The translations under genes were made by a program, and so were the position numbers. A model generated the notes under the pieces. That model made no database searches, was not told the DNA's origin, and saw nothing but the letters and a program-made list of their open reading frames with translations. From NCBI RefSeq assembly GCF_947623445.1, contig NC_135243.1, positions 14,882,501 to 14,946,500 of the forward strand: 64,000 bases of DNA, given 5' to 3'. Positions 11,530 through 25,700 of the stretch are shown in pieces. The first letter of the stretch is position 1. The number at the start of each line of letters is the position of its first letter. This DNA is from Clavelina lepadiformis (taxonomy: Eukaryota > Chordata > Ascidiacea > Aplousobranchia > Clavelinidae).

Positions 11530-14500
11530 TCGTAGGCGATTTCAAATGTAAGAAAATGGCTTTTTTAATTATAATTCGTTTGCATAGGAAATTCAAAATC
11601 ACAAACAATTGCTATATATTTAATTGAAATATACAGCATGACTAAATTGCTTACAACACCCGGTATTCCCAGGCGGTTACACATCCAAGTATTAACCGGG
11701 CCCGAGGTTATTTAACTTCCGAGATCGAACGAGATCGGGTCTACTCAACCTGGTATGGTCGTAGGCGATTTGAAATGAAAGAAAATGGCCTTTTCAATTC
11801 TAATTCGATTGCATAGGAAATTCAAAAAAGCAAAAAGTTGTTATAAATTTGATTGAAAGATACAGCTTGTCTAAAATGCTTACAACACCCGGTATTACCA
11901 CGCAATCACCCATCCAAGTATTAACCGGGCCCGAGGTTGCTTAACTTCCGAGATCGGGTCTACTCAACCTGGTATGGTCTTATGCGTTTTAAAATGAAAG
12001 AAAATGACTTTTCTAATTCTAATTCGATTGCATAGGAAATTCAAAATCACAAACAGTTGCTATATATTTATTTGAAATATACAGCATGACTAAATTGCTT
12101 ATAACAACCGGTATTCCCAGGCGGTCACCCATCCAAGTTATAACCGGGCCCGAGGTTGCTTAACCTCCGAAATGGGGTATATTCAACCTGGTATGGTCGT
12201 AGGCGATTTCAAAAGAAAGAAAAGGGCATTTTCAATTATAATTCGATTGCATAGGAAAGTAATAAACGCAAACAGTTGCTAGACATTTGAGTGAAAGATA
12301 CAGCATGACTAAATTGCTTACAACAACCGGTATTCCCAGGCGGTCACACATCCAAGTACTAACCGGGCCCGAGGTTGTTTAACTTCCGAGATCGAACGAG
12401 ATCGGGTATACTCAACCTGGTATGGTCGTAGGCGAATTGAAATGAAAGAAAATGGCCTTTTCAATTCTAATTCAATTGCATAGGAAATTCAAAAAAGCAA
12501 ATAGTTGTTATAAATTTGATTGAAAGATACAGCATGACTAAAATGCTTACAACACCCGGTATTACCACGCAATCACCCATCCAAGTATTAACCGGGCCCT
12601 AGGTTGCTTAACTTCCGAGATCGGGTCTACTCAACCTGGTATGGTCATAGGCGTTTTAAACTGAAAGAAAACGGCTTTTTTAATTCTAATTCGATTACAT
12701 AGGAAATTCAAAATCACAAACAGTTGCTATTAGTTTAATTGTAATATACAGCATGACTAAATTGCTTATAACACCCGGTATTCCCAGGCGGTCACCCATC
12801 CAAGTACTAACCGGGCCCGAGGTTGCTTAACTTCCGAGATCGGGTATACTCAACCTGGTATGGTCGTAGGCGATTTTAAAAGAAAGAAAATGGCTTTTTT
12901 AATTATAATTCGTTTGCATAGGAAATTCAAAATCACAAACAGTTGCTATATATTTAATTGAAATATACAGCATGACTAAATTGCTTACAACAACCGGTAT
13001 TCCCAGGCTGTCACACATCCAAGTACTAACCCGGCCTGAAGTTGCTTAACTTCCGAGATCGAACGAGATCGGGTCTACTCAACCTGGTATGGTCGTAGGC
13101 GAATTGAAATGAAAGAAAATGGCCTTTTCAATTCTAATTCAATTGCATAGGAAATTCAAAAAAGCAAAAAGTTATTATAAGTTTGATTGAAAGATACAGC
13201 ATGACTAAAATGCTTACAACACCCGGTAGTACCACGCAATCACCCATCCAAGTATTAACCGGGCCCGAGGTTGCTTAACTTCCGAGATCGGGTCTACTCA
13301 ACCTGGTATGGTCGTAGGCGTTTTAAAATGAAAGAAAAAGGCTTTTTTAATTCTAATTCGATTGCATAGGAAATTCAAAATCACAAACAGTTGCTATTAA
13401 TTTAATTGAAATATACAGCATGACTAAATAGCTTATAACAGCCGGTATTCCCAGGCGGTCACCCATCCAAGTTATAACCGAGACCGAGGTTGCTTAACTT
13501 CCGAGATCGAACGAGATCGGGTCTACTCAACCTGGTATGGTCGTAGGCGATTTCAAAAGAAAGAAAATGGCTTTATGAATTCTAATTCGATTGCATAGGA
13601 AATTCAAAAAAGCAAATAGTTGCTAGACATTTGAGTGAAAGATACAGCATGGCTAAATTGCTTACAACAACCGGTATTCCCAGGCGGTCAACCATCCAAG
13701 TACTAACCGGGCCCGAGGTTGCTTAACTTCCGAGATCGAACGAGATCAGGTCTGCTCAACCTGGTGTGGTCGTAGGAGATTTCAAAAGAAATAAAATGGC
13801 ATTTTCAATTCTAATTCGATTGCATAGGAAATTCAAAAAAGCAAACAGTTGCTAAAAATTTAATTGAAATATACAGCATGACTAAATTGCTTATAACACA
13901 CGGTATTCCCAGGCGGTCACCTATCCAAGTACTAATCGGGCCCGAGGTTGCTTAACTTCCGAGATCGAACGAGATCGTGTCTACTCAACCTGGTATGGTC
14001 GTAGACGATTTCAAATGAAAGAAAATGGTCTTTCCAATTCTAATTCGATTGCATAGGAAATTCAAAAAAGCAAATAGTTGCTATAAATTTAATTGAAATA
14101 TACAGCATGAATAAAATGCTTACAACACCCGGTATTCCCAGGCGGACACTCATCCAAGTACTAACCGGGCCCGAGGTTGCTTAACTTCCGAGATCGAACG
14201 AGATCGAGTCTACTCAACCTGGTATGGTCGTAGACGATTTCAAATGAAGAAAAATGGTCTTTCCAATTCTAATTCGATTGCATAGGAAATTCAAAAAAGC
14301 AAATAGTTGCTATAAATTTAATTGAAATATACAGCATGACTAAAATGCTTACAGCACCCGTTATTCCCAGGCGGTCACCCATCCAAGTACTAACCGGGCC
14401 CGAGGTTGCTTAACTTCCGAGATCGGGTCTACTCAACCTGGTATGGTCGTAGGCGATTTCAAATGTAAGAAAATGGCTTTTTTAATTATAATTCGTTTGC

Positions 14501-15840
14501 ATAGGAAATTCAAAATCACAAACAGTTGCTATATATTTAATTGAAATATACAGCATGACTAAATTGCTTACAACACCCGGTATTCCCAGGCGGTTACACA
14601 TCCAAGTATTAACCGGGCCCGAGGTTATTTAACTTCCGAGATCGAACGAGATCGGGTCTACTCAACCTGGTATGGTCGTAGGCGATTTGAAATGAAAGAA
14701 AATGGCCTTTTCAATTCTAATTCGATTGCATAGGAAATTCAAAAAAGCAAAAAGTTGTTATAAATTTGATTGAAAGATACAGCATGTCTAAAATGCTTAC
14801 AACACCCGGTATTACCACGCAATCACCCATCCAAGTATTAACCGGGCCCGAGGTTGCTTAACTTCCGAGATCGGGTCTACTCAACCTGGTATGGTCGTAT
14901 GCGTTTTAAAATGAAAGAAAATGACTTTTCTAATTCTAATTCGATTGCATAGGAAATTCAAAATCACAAACAGTTGCTATATATTTATTTGAAATATACA
15001 GCATGACTAAATTGCTTATAACAACCGGTATTCCCAGGCGGTCACCCATCCAAGTTATAACCGGGCCCGAGGTTGCTTAACCTCCGAAATCGGGTATACT
15101 CAACCTGGTATGGTCGTAGGCGATTTCAAAATGAAAGAAAAGGGCATTTTCAATTATAATTCGATTGCATAGGAAAGTAATAAACGCAAACAGTTGCTAG
15201 ACATTTGAGTGAAAGATACAGCATGACTAAATTGCTTACAACAACCGGTATTCCCAGGCGGTCACACATCCAAGTACTAACCGGGCCCGAGGTTGTTTAA
15301 CTTCCGAGATCGAACGAGATCGGGTATACTCAACCTGGTATGGTCGTAGGCGATTTGAAATGAAAGAAAATGGCCTTTTCAATTCTAATTCAATTGCATA
15401 GGAAATTCAAAAAAGCAAATAGTTGTTATAAATTTGATTGAAAGATACAGCATGACTAAATTGCTTACAACACCCGGTATTACCACGCAATCACTCATCC
15501 AAGTATTAACCGGGCCCTAGGTTGCTTAACTTCCGAGATCGGGTCTACTCAACCTGGTATAGTCATAGGCGTTTTAAAATGAAAGAAAACGGTATTTTTA
15601 ATTCTAATTCGATTACATAGGAAATTCAAAATCACAAACAGTTGCTATTAGTTTAATTGTAATATACAGCATGACTAAATTGCTTATAACACCCGGTATT
15701 CCCAGGCGGTCACCCATCCAAGTTATAACCGGGCCCGAGGTTGCTTAACTTCCGAGATCGGGTCTACTCAACCTGGTATGGTCGTAGGCGATTTTAAAAG
15801 TAAGAAAATGACTTTTTTAATTCTAATTCGTTTGCATAGG
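11530..15840. repeat. Higher-order repeat of about 2,917 bp (two partial copies)
   Basis: The rare spacer mark AAATGTAAG and the gene mark GGTTACACATCC followed by GAGGTTATTTAAC occur at about 11,530-11,720 and again 2,917 bp to the right at about 14,447-14,640. The units that follow keep the same order, including the CTCCGAAAT gene variant. Similarity fades by about 15.8 kb, and the copies differ at scattered positions, so this duplication is older than the 4,978-bp one. The end coordinates are approximate. Confidence 0.7.
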
Positions 15841-16010
15841 AAATTCAAAATCACAAACAGTTGCTATATATTTAATTGAAATATACAGCATGACTAAATT
15901 GCTTACAACAACCGGTATTCCTAGGCGGTCACACATCCAAGTACTAACCGGGCCTGAGGTTGCTTAACTTCCGAGATCGAACGAGATCAGGTCTACTCAA
16001 CCTGGTATGG

Positions 16011-19000
16011 TCGTAGGCGATTTGAAATGAAAGAAAATGGCCTTTTCAATTCTAATTCGATTGCATAGGAAATTCAAAATCACAAACAGTTGCTATTAAT
16101 TTAATTGAAATATACAGCATGACTAAAATGCTTACAACACCCGGTATTCCCAGGCAGTCACCCATCCAACTACTAACCGGGCCCGAGATTGCTTAACTTC
16201 CGAGATCGAACGAGATCAGGTCTGCTCAACCTGGTTTGGTCGTAGGCGATTTCAAAAGAAAGAAAATGGCATTTTCAATTCTACTTCGATTGCATAGGAA
16301 ATTCAAAAAAGCAAATAGTTGCTAAAAATTTAATTGAAATAAACAGCATGACTAAAATGCTTACAGCACCTGGTATTCCCAGGCGGTCACCCATCCAAGT
16401 ACTAACCGGGCCCGAGGTTGCTTAACTTCCGAGATCGAACGAGATCGGGTCTACTCAACCTGGTATGGTCGTAGGTGATTTCAAAAGAAAGAGAATGGCA
16501 TTTTCAATTCTAATTCGATTGCATAGGAAATTCAAAAACGCAAATAGTTGCTAAAAATTTAATTGAATTATACAGCATGACAAAAATGCTTACAACACCC
16601 GGTATTCCCAGGCGGTCACCCATCCAAGTACTAACCGGGTCCGAGGGTGCTTAACTTCCGAGATTGAACGATATCGGGTCTACTCAACCTGGTATGGTCG
16701 TAGGTGATTTCAAATGAAAGAAAATGGCTTTTTCAATTCTAATTCGATTGCATAGGAAATTCAAAAAAGTAAACAGATGATATAAATTTAATTGAAGTAT
16801 ACAGCATGACTAAAATGCTTACAACACACGGTATTCCCAGGCGGTCACCCATCCAAGTACTAACCGGGTCCGAGGTTGCTTAACTTCCGAGATCGAACGA
16901 GATCGGGTCTACTCAACCCGGTATAGTCGTAGGCAATTTCGAAAGCAAGAAAATGGTATTTTCAATTATAATTCGATTGCATAAGAAATACAAAAACGCA
17001 AACAGTTGCTATAAAAATAATTGAAATATACAGCATGACTAAAATGTTTACAACATCCGGTATTCCCAGGCGGTCAACCATCCAAGTACTAACCGGGCCC
17101 GAGGTTGCTTAACTTCCGAGATCGAACGAGATCAGGTCTGCTCAACCTGGTGTGGTCGTAGGAGATTTCAAAAGAAATAAAATGGCATTTTCAATTCTAA
17201 TTCGATTGCATAGGAAATTCAAAAAAGCAAATAGTTGCTATAAATTTGATTGAAATATACAGCATGAATAAAATGCTTACAACACCCGGTATTCCCAGGC
17301 GGACACCCATCCAAGTACTAACCGGGCCCGAGGTTGCTTAACTTCCGAGATCGAACGAGATCGGGTCTACTCAACCTGGTATGGTCGTAGACGATTTCAA
17401 ATGAAGAAAAATGGTCTTTCCAATTCTAATTCGATTGCATAGGAAATTCAAAAAAGCAAATAGTTGCTATAAATTTAATTGAAATATACAGCATGACTAA
17501 AATGCTTACAGCACCCGTTATTCCCAGGCGGTCACCCATGCAAGTACTAACCGGGCCCGAGGTTGCTTAACTTCCGAGATCGAACGAGATCGGGTCTACT
17601 CAACCTGGTATGGTCGTAGGCGATTTCAAAAGAAAGAAAATGGCTTTTTTAATTATAATTCGTTTGCATAAGAAAATCAAAAAAGAAAACAGTTGCTATA
17701 TATTTAATTGAAATATACAGCATGACTAAATTGCTTACAACACCCGGTATTCCCAGGCGGTCACACATCCAAGTACTAACCGGGCCCGAGGTTGCTTAAC
17801 TTCCGAGATCGAACGAGATCGGGTCTACTCAACCTGGTATGGTCGTAGACGATTTCAAATGAAGAAAAATGGTCTTTCCAATTCTAATTCGATTGCATAG
17901 GAAATTCAAAAAAGCAAATAGTTGCTATAAATTTAATTGAAATATACAGCATGACTAAAATGCTTACAGCACCCGTTATTCCCAGGCGGTCACTCATGCA
18001 AGTACTAACCGGGCCCGAGGTTGCTTAACTTCCAAAATCGGGGCTACTCAACCTGGTATGGTCGTAGGCGATTTCAAAAGAAAGAAAATGGCTTTTTTAA
18101 TTATAATTCGTTTGCATAGGAAATTCAAAAAAAAAACAGTTGCTATATATTTAATTGAAATATACAGCATGACTATATTGCTTACAACACCCGGTATTCC
18201 CAGGCGGTCACACATCCAAGTACTAACCGGGCCCGAGGTTGCTTAACTTCCGAGATCGAACGAGATCAGGTCTACTCAACCTGGTATGGTCGTAGGCGAT
18301 TTGAAATGAAAGAAAATGGCCTTTTCAATTCTAATTCGATTGCATAGGAAATTCAAAATCACAAACAGTTGCTATTAATTTAATTGAAATATACAGCATG
18401 ACTAAAATGCTTACAACACCCGGTATTCCCAGGCAGTCACCCATCCAACTACTAACCGGGCCCGAGATTGCTTAACTTCCGAGATCGAACGAGATCAGGT
18501 CTGCTCAACCTGGTATGGTCGTAGGCGATTTCAAAAGAAAGAAAATGGCATTTTCAATTCTACTTCGATTGCATAGGAAATTCAAAAAAGCAAATAGTTG
18601 CTAAAAATTTAATTGAAATAAACAGCATGACTAAAATGCTTACAGCACCTGGTATTCCCAGGCGGTCACCCATCCAAGTACTAACCGGGCCCGAGGTTGC
18701 TTAACTTCCGAGATCGAACGAGATCGGGTCTACTCAACCTGGTATGGTCGTAGGTGATTTCAAAAGAAAGAGAATGGCATTTTCAATTCTAATTCGATTG
18801 CATAGGAAATTCAAAAACGCAAATAGTTGCTAAAAATTTAATTGAATTATACAGCATGACAAAAATGCTTACAACACCCGGTATTCCCAGGCGGTCACCC
18901 ATCCAAGTACTAACCGGGTCCGAGGGTACTTAACTTCCGAGATTGAACGATATCGGGTCTACTCAACCTGGTATGGTCGTAGGTGATTTCAAATGAAAGA

Positions 19001-20119
19001 AAATGGCTTTTTCAATTCTAATTCGATTGCATAGGAAATTCAAAAAAGTAAACAGATGATATAAATTTAATTGAAGTATACAGCATGACTAAAATGCTTA
19101 CAACACACGGTATTCCCAGGCGGTCACCCATCCAAGTACTAACCGGGTCCGAGGTTGCTTAAGTTCCGAGATCGAACGAGATCGGGTCTACTCAACCCGG
19201 TATAGTCGTAGGCAATTTCGAAAGCAAGAAAATGGTATTTTCAATTATAATTCGATTGCATAAGAAATACAAAAACGCAAACAGTTGCTATAAAAAAAAT
19301 TGAAATATACAGCATGACTAAAATGTTTACAACATCCGGTATTCCCAGGCGGTCAACCATCCAAGTACTAACCGGGCCCGAGGTTGCTTAACTTCCGAGA
19401 TCGAACGAGATCAGGTCTGCTCAACCTGGTGTGGTCGTAGGAGATTTCAAAAGAAATAAAATGGCATTTTCAATTCTAATTCGATTGCATAGGAAATTCA
19501 AAAAAGCAAATAGTTGCTATAAATTTGATTGAAATATACAGCATGAATAAAATGCTTACAACACCCGGTATTCCCAGGCGGACACCCATCCAAGTACTAA
19601 CCGGGCCCGAGGTTGCTTAACTTCCGAGATCGAACGAGATCGGGTCTACTCAACCTGGTATGGTCGTAGACGATTTCAAATGAAGAAAAATGGTCTTTCC
19701 AATTCTAATTCGATTGCATAGGAAATTCAAAAAAGCAAATAGTTGCTATAAATTTAATTGAAATATACAGCATGACTAAAATGCTTACAGCACCCGTTAT
19801 TCCCAGGCGGTCACCCATGCAAGTACTAACCGGGCCCGAGGTTGCTTAACTTCCGAGATCGAACGAGATCGGGTCTACTCAACCTGGTATGGTCGTAGGC
19901 GATTTCAAAAGAAAGAAAATGGCTTTTTTAATTATAATTCGTTTGCATAAGAAAATCAAAAAAGAAAACAGTTGCTATATATTTAATTGAAATATACAGC
20001 ATGACTAAATTGCTTACAACACCCGGTATTCCCAGGCGGTCACACATCCAAGTACTAACCAGGCCCGAGGTTGCTTAACTTCCGAGATCGAACGAGATCG
20101 GGTCTACTCAACCTGGTAT
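16011..20119. repeat. Higher-order repeat of 2,279 bp, two copies
   Basis: Units from 16,011 to about 17,840 are repeated at 18,290 to 20,119 with very few changes. Marks shared in order are TTGGTAT/TTTGGTC changes, AACAGCATG in the spacer, ATTGAACGATATC in the gene and CAAGAAAATGG. The 2,279-bp spacing fits ten units with one 10-nt-deleted gene and one single-base indel. Confidence 0.75.
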
Positions 20120-21475
20120 GGTCGTAGGCGATTTGAATTGAAAGAAAATGGCCTTTTCAATTCTAATTCGATTGCATAGGAAATTCAAAATCACAAACAG
20201 TTGCTATTAATTTAATTGAAATATACAGCATGACTAAAATGCTTACAACACCCGGTATTCCCAGGCGGTCACCCATCCAAGTACTAACAGGGCCCGAGGT
20301 TGCTTAACTTCCGAAATCGAACGAGATCGGGTCTACTCAACCTGGTATGGTCGTAGAGGATTTGAAATGAAAGAAAATGGCCTTTTCAATTCTAATTCGA
20401 TTGCATAGGAAATTCAAAAAAGCAAAAAGTTGTTAAAAATTTGATTGAAAGATACAGCATGTCTAAAATTCTTACAACACCCGGTATTACCACGCAATCA
20501 CCCATCCAAGTATTAACCGGGCCCGAGGTTGCTTAACTTCCGAGATCGGGTCTACTCAACCTGGTATGGTCGTAGGCGTTTCAAAATGAAAGAAAATGAC
20601 TTTTTTATTTCTAATTCGATTGCATAGGAAATTCAAAATCACAAACAGTTGCTATATATTTATTTGAAATATACAGCATGACTAAATTGCTTATAACAGC
20701 CGGTATTCCCAGGCGGTCACCCATCCAAGTACTAACAGGGCCCGAGGTTGCTTAACTTCCGAGATCGAACGAGATCGGGTCTACTCAACCTGGTATGGTC
20801 GTAGGCGATTTGAAATGAAAGAAAATGGCCTTTTCAATTCTAATTCGATTGCATAGGAAATTCAAAAAAGCAAAAAGTTGTTATAAATTTGATTGAAAGA
20901 TACAGCATGTCTAAAATTCTTACAACACCCGGTATTACCACGCAATCACCCATCCAAGTATTAACCGGGCCCGAGGTTGCTTAACTTCCGAGATCGGGTC
21001 TACTCCACCTGGTATGGTCGTAGGCGTTTCAAAATGAAAGAAAATAACTTTTTTAATTCTAATTCGATTGCATAGGAAATTCAAAATCACAAACAGTTGC
21101 TATATATTTATTTGAAATATACAGCATGACTAAATTGCTTATAACAGCCGGTATTCCCAGGCGGTCACCCATCCAAGTACTTACAGGGCCCGAGGTTGCT
21201 TAACTTCCGAGATCGAACGAGATCGGGTCTACTCAACCCGGTATGGTCGTAGGCGATTTGAAATGAAAGAAAATGGCCTTTTCAATTCTAATTCGATTGC
21301 ATAGGAAATTCAAAAAAGCAAAAAGTTGCTATAAGTTTGATTGAAATATACAGCATGTCTAAAATTCTTACAACACCCGGTATTACCACGCAATCACCCA
21401 TCCAAGTACTAACCGGGCCCGAGGTTGCTTAACTTCCGAGATCGAACGAGATCAGGTCTACTCAACCTGGTATGG

Positions 21476-22700
21476 TCGTAGGCGATTTGAAATGAAAGAA
21501 AATGGCCTTTTCAATTCTAATTCGATTGCATAGGAAATTCAAAATCACAAACAGTTGCTATTAATTTAATTGAAATATACAGCATGACTAAAATGCTTAC
21601 AACACCCGGTATTCCCAGGCAGTCACCCATCCAACTACTAACCGGGCCCGAGATTGCTTAACTTCCGAGATCGAACGAGATCAGGTCTGCTCAACCTGGT
21701 ATGGTCGTAGGCGATTTCAAAAGAAAGAAAATGGCATTTTCAATTCTACTTCGATTGCATAGGAAATTCAAAAAAGCAAATAGTTGCTAAAAATTTAATT
21801 GAAATAAACAGCATGACTAAAATGCTTACAGCACCTGGTATTCCCAGGCGGTCACCCATCCAAGTACTAACCGGGCCCGAGGTTGCTTAACTTCCGAGAT
21901 CGAACGAGATCGGGTCTACTCAACCTGGTATGGTCGTAGGTGATTTCAAAAGAAAGAGAATGGCATTTTCAATTCTAATTCGATTGCATAGGAAATTCAA
22001 AAACGCAAATAGTTGCTAAAAATTTAATTGAATTATACAGCATGACAAAAATGCTTACAACACCCGGTATTCCCAGGCGGTCACCCATCCAAGTACTAAC
22101 CGGGTCCGAGGGTACTTAACTTCCGAGATTGAACGAGATCGGGTCTACTCAACCTGGTATGGTCGTAGGTGATTTCAAATGAAAGAAAATGGCTTTTTCA
22201 ATTCTAATTCGATTGCATAGGAAATTCAAAAAAGTAAACAGATGATATAAATTTAATTGAAGTATACAGCATGACTAAAATGCTTACAACACACGGTATT
22301 CCCAGGCGGTCACCCATCCAAGTACTAACCGGGTCCGAGGTTGCTTAAGTTCCGAGATCGAACGAGATCGGGTCTACTCAACCCGGTATAGTCGTAGGCA
22401 ATTTCGAAAGCAAGAAAATGGTATTTTCAATTCTAATTCGATTGCATAAGAAATACAAAAACGCAAACAGTTGCTATAAAAATAATTGAAATATACAGCA
22501 TGACTAAAATGTTTACAACATCCGGTATTCCCAGGCGGTCAACCATCCAAGTACTAACCGAGCCCGAGGTTGCTTAACTTCCGAGATCGAACGAGATCAG
22601 GTCTGCTCAACCTGGTGTGGTCGTAGGAGATTTCAAAAGAAATAAAATGGCATTTTCAATTCTAATTCAATTGCATAGGAAATTCAAAAAAGCAAATAGT
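21476..22700. repeat. Third partial copy of the 16-20 kb higher-order repeat
   Basis: The series of five to six units starting at 18,290 reappears 3,186 bp to the right, with the same marks (AAACAGCATG, GAGGGTACTTAAC, CAAGAAAATGG). It ends near 22.7 kb, where the following units differ. The different spacing between copies shows that more than one exchange event built this stretch. Confidence 0.7.
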
Positions 22701-25700
22701 TGCTAAAAATTTAATTGAAATATACAGCATGACTAAACTGCTTATAACACACGGTATTCCCAGGCGGTCACCCATCCAAGTTATAACCGGGCCCGAGGTT
22801 GCTTAACTTCCGAGATCGAACGAGATCGGGTCTACTCAACCCGGTATGGTCGTAGGCGATTTGAAATAAAAGAAAATGGCCTTTTCAATTCTAATTCGAT
22901 TGCACAGGAAATTCAAAAAAGCAAAAAGTTGTTATAAATTTGATTGAAAGATACAGCATGTCTAAAATGCTTACAACACCCGGTATTACCACGCAATCAC
23001 CCATCCAAGTATTAACCGGGCCCGAGGTTGCTTAACTTCCGAGATCGGGTCTACTCAACCTGGTATGGTTGTAGGCGATTTCAAAAGAAAGAAATAAGCT
23101 TTATGAATTCTAATTCGATTGCATAGGAAATTCAAAAAAGCAAATAGTTGCTAAAAATTGAATTGAAATATACAGCATGACTAAAATGCTTACAACACCC
23201 GGTATTCCCAGGCGGTCACCCATCCAAGTACTAACAGGGCCCGAGGTTGCTTAACTTCCAAGATCGAACGAGACCGGGTCTACTCAACCTGGTATGGTCG
23301 TAGGCGATTTGAAATGAAAGAAAATGGCCTTTTCAATTCTAATTCGATTGCATAGGAAATTCAAAATCACAAACAGTTGCTATTAATTTAACTGAAATAT
23401 ACAGCATGACTAAAATGCTTACAACACCCGGTATTCCCAGGCGGTCACCCATCCAAGTACTAACAGGGCCCGAGGTTGCTTAACTTCCGAGATCGAACGA
23501 GATCGGGTCCACTCAACCTGGTATGGTCGTAGGCGATTTGGAATGAAAGAAAATGGCCTTTTCAATTCTAATTCGATTGAATAGAAAATTCAAAAAAGCA
23601 AAAAGTTGTTATAAATTTGATTGAAAGATACAGCATGTCTAAAATTCTTACAACACCCGGTATTACCACGCAATCACCCATCCAAGTATTAACCGGGCCC
23701 GAGGTTGCTTAACTTCCGAGATCGGGTCTACTCAACCTGGTATGGTCGTAGGCGTTTCAAAATGAAAGAAAATGACTTTTTTAATTCTAATTCGATTGCA
23801 TAGGAAATTCAAAATCACAAACAGTTGCTATATATTTATTTGAAATATACAGCATGACTAAATTGCTTATAACAGCCGGTATTCCCAGGCGGTCACCCAT
23901 CCAAGTTATAACCGGGCCCGAGGTTGCTTAACTTCCGAGATCGAACGAGATCGGGTCTACTCAACCCGGTATGGTCGTAGGCGATTTGAAATAAAAGAAA
24001 ATGGCCTTTTCAATTCTAATTCGATTGCACAGGAAATTCAAAAAAGCAAAAAGTTGTTATAAATTTGATTGAAAGATACAGCATGTCTAAAATTCTTACA
24101 ACACCCGGTATTACCACGCAATCACCCATCCAAGTATTAACCGGGCCCGAGGTTGCTTAACTTCCGAGATCGGGTCTACTCAACCTGATATGGTTGTAGG
24201 CGATTTCAAAAGAAAGAAATAAGCTTTATGAATTCTAATTCGATTGCATAGGAAATTCAAAAAAGCAAATAGTTGCTAAAAATTGAATTGAAATATACAG
24301 CATGACTAAAATGCTTACAACACCCGGTATTCCCAGGCGGTCACCCATCCAAGTACTAACAGGGCCCGAGGTTGCTTAACTTCCAAGATCGAACGAGATC
24401 GGGTCTACTCAACCTGGTATGGTCGTGGACGATTTCAAATTAAGAAAAATGGTCCTTCCAATTCTACCTCGATTGCATAGGAAATTCAAAAAAGCAAATA
24501 GTTGCTATAAATTTGATTGAAATATACAGCATAAATAAAATGCTTACAACACCCGGTATTCCCAGGCGGACACCCATCCAAGTACTAACCGAGCCCGAGG
24601 TTGCTTAACTTCCGAGATCGAACGTTATCGGGTCTACTCAACCTGGTATGGTCGTAGACGATTTCAAATGAAGAAAAATGGTCTTTCCAATTCTAATTCG
24701 ATTGCATAGGAATTTCAAAACAGCAAATAGTTGCTATAAATTTAATTGAAATATACAGCATGACTAAAATGCTTACAGCACCCGTTATTCCCAGGCGGTC
24801 ACCCATGCAAGTACTAACCGAACCCGAGGTTGCTTAACTTCCGAAATCGGGTCTACTCAACCTGGTATGGTCGTAGGCGATTTCAAAAGAAAGAAAATGG
24901 CTTTTTTAATTATAATTCGTTTGCATAAGAAATTCAAAAAAGAAAACAGTTGCTATATATTTAATTGAAATATACAGCATGACTAAATTGCTTACAACAC
25001 CCGGTATTCCCAGGCGGTCACACATCCAAGTACTAACCGGGCCCGAGGTTGCTTAAATTCCGAGATCGAACGAGATCGGGTCTACTCAACCTGGTATGGT
25101 CGTAGGCGATTTGAAATGAAAGAAAATGGCCTTTTCAATTATAATTCGATTGCATAGGAAATTCAAAATCACAAACAGTTGCTATTAATTTAATTGAAAT
25201 ATACAGCATGACTAAAATGCTTACAACACCCGGTATTCCCAGGCGGTCACCCATCCAAGTACTAACAGGGCCCGAGGTTGCTTAACTTCCGAGATCGAAC
25301 GAGATCGGGTCTACTCGACCTGGTATGGTCGTAGACGATTTCAAATGAAAGAAAATGGTCTTTCCAATTCTAATTCGATTGCATAGGAAATTCAAAAAAA
25401 GCAAATAGTTTCTATAAATTTGATTGAAATATACAGCATGACTAAAATGCTTACAACACCCGTTATTCCCAGGCGGTCACCCATCCAAGTACTAACCGGG
25501 CCCGAGGTTGCTTAACTTCCGAGATCGAACGAGATCGGGTTTACTCAACCTGGTATGGTCGTAGGCGATTTCAAATGAAAGAAAATAGCTTTTTCAATTC
25601 TAATTCGATTGCATAGGAAATTCAAAAAAGTAAAGAGATGTTATAAATTTAAATCATAAATACAGCATGACTAAAATGCTTACAACACCCGTTATTCCCA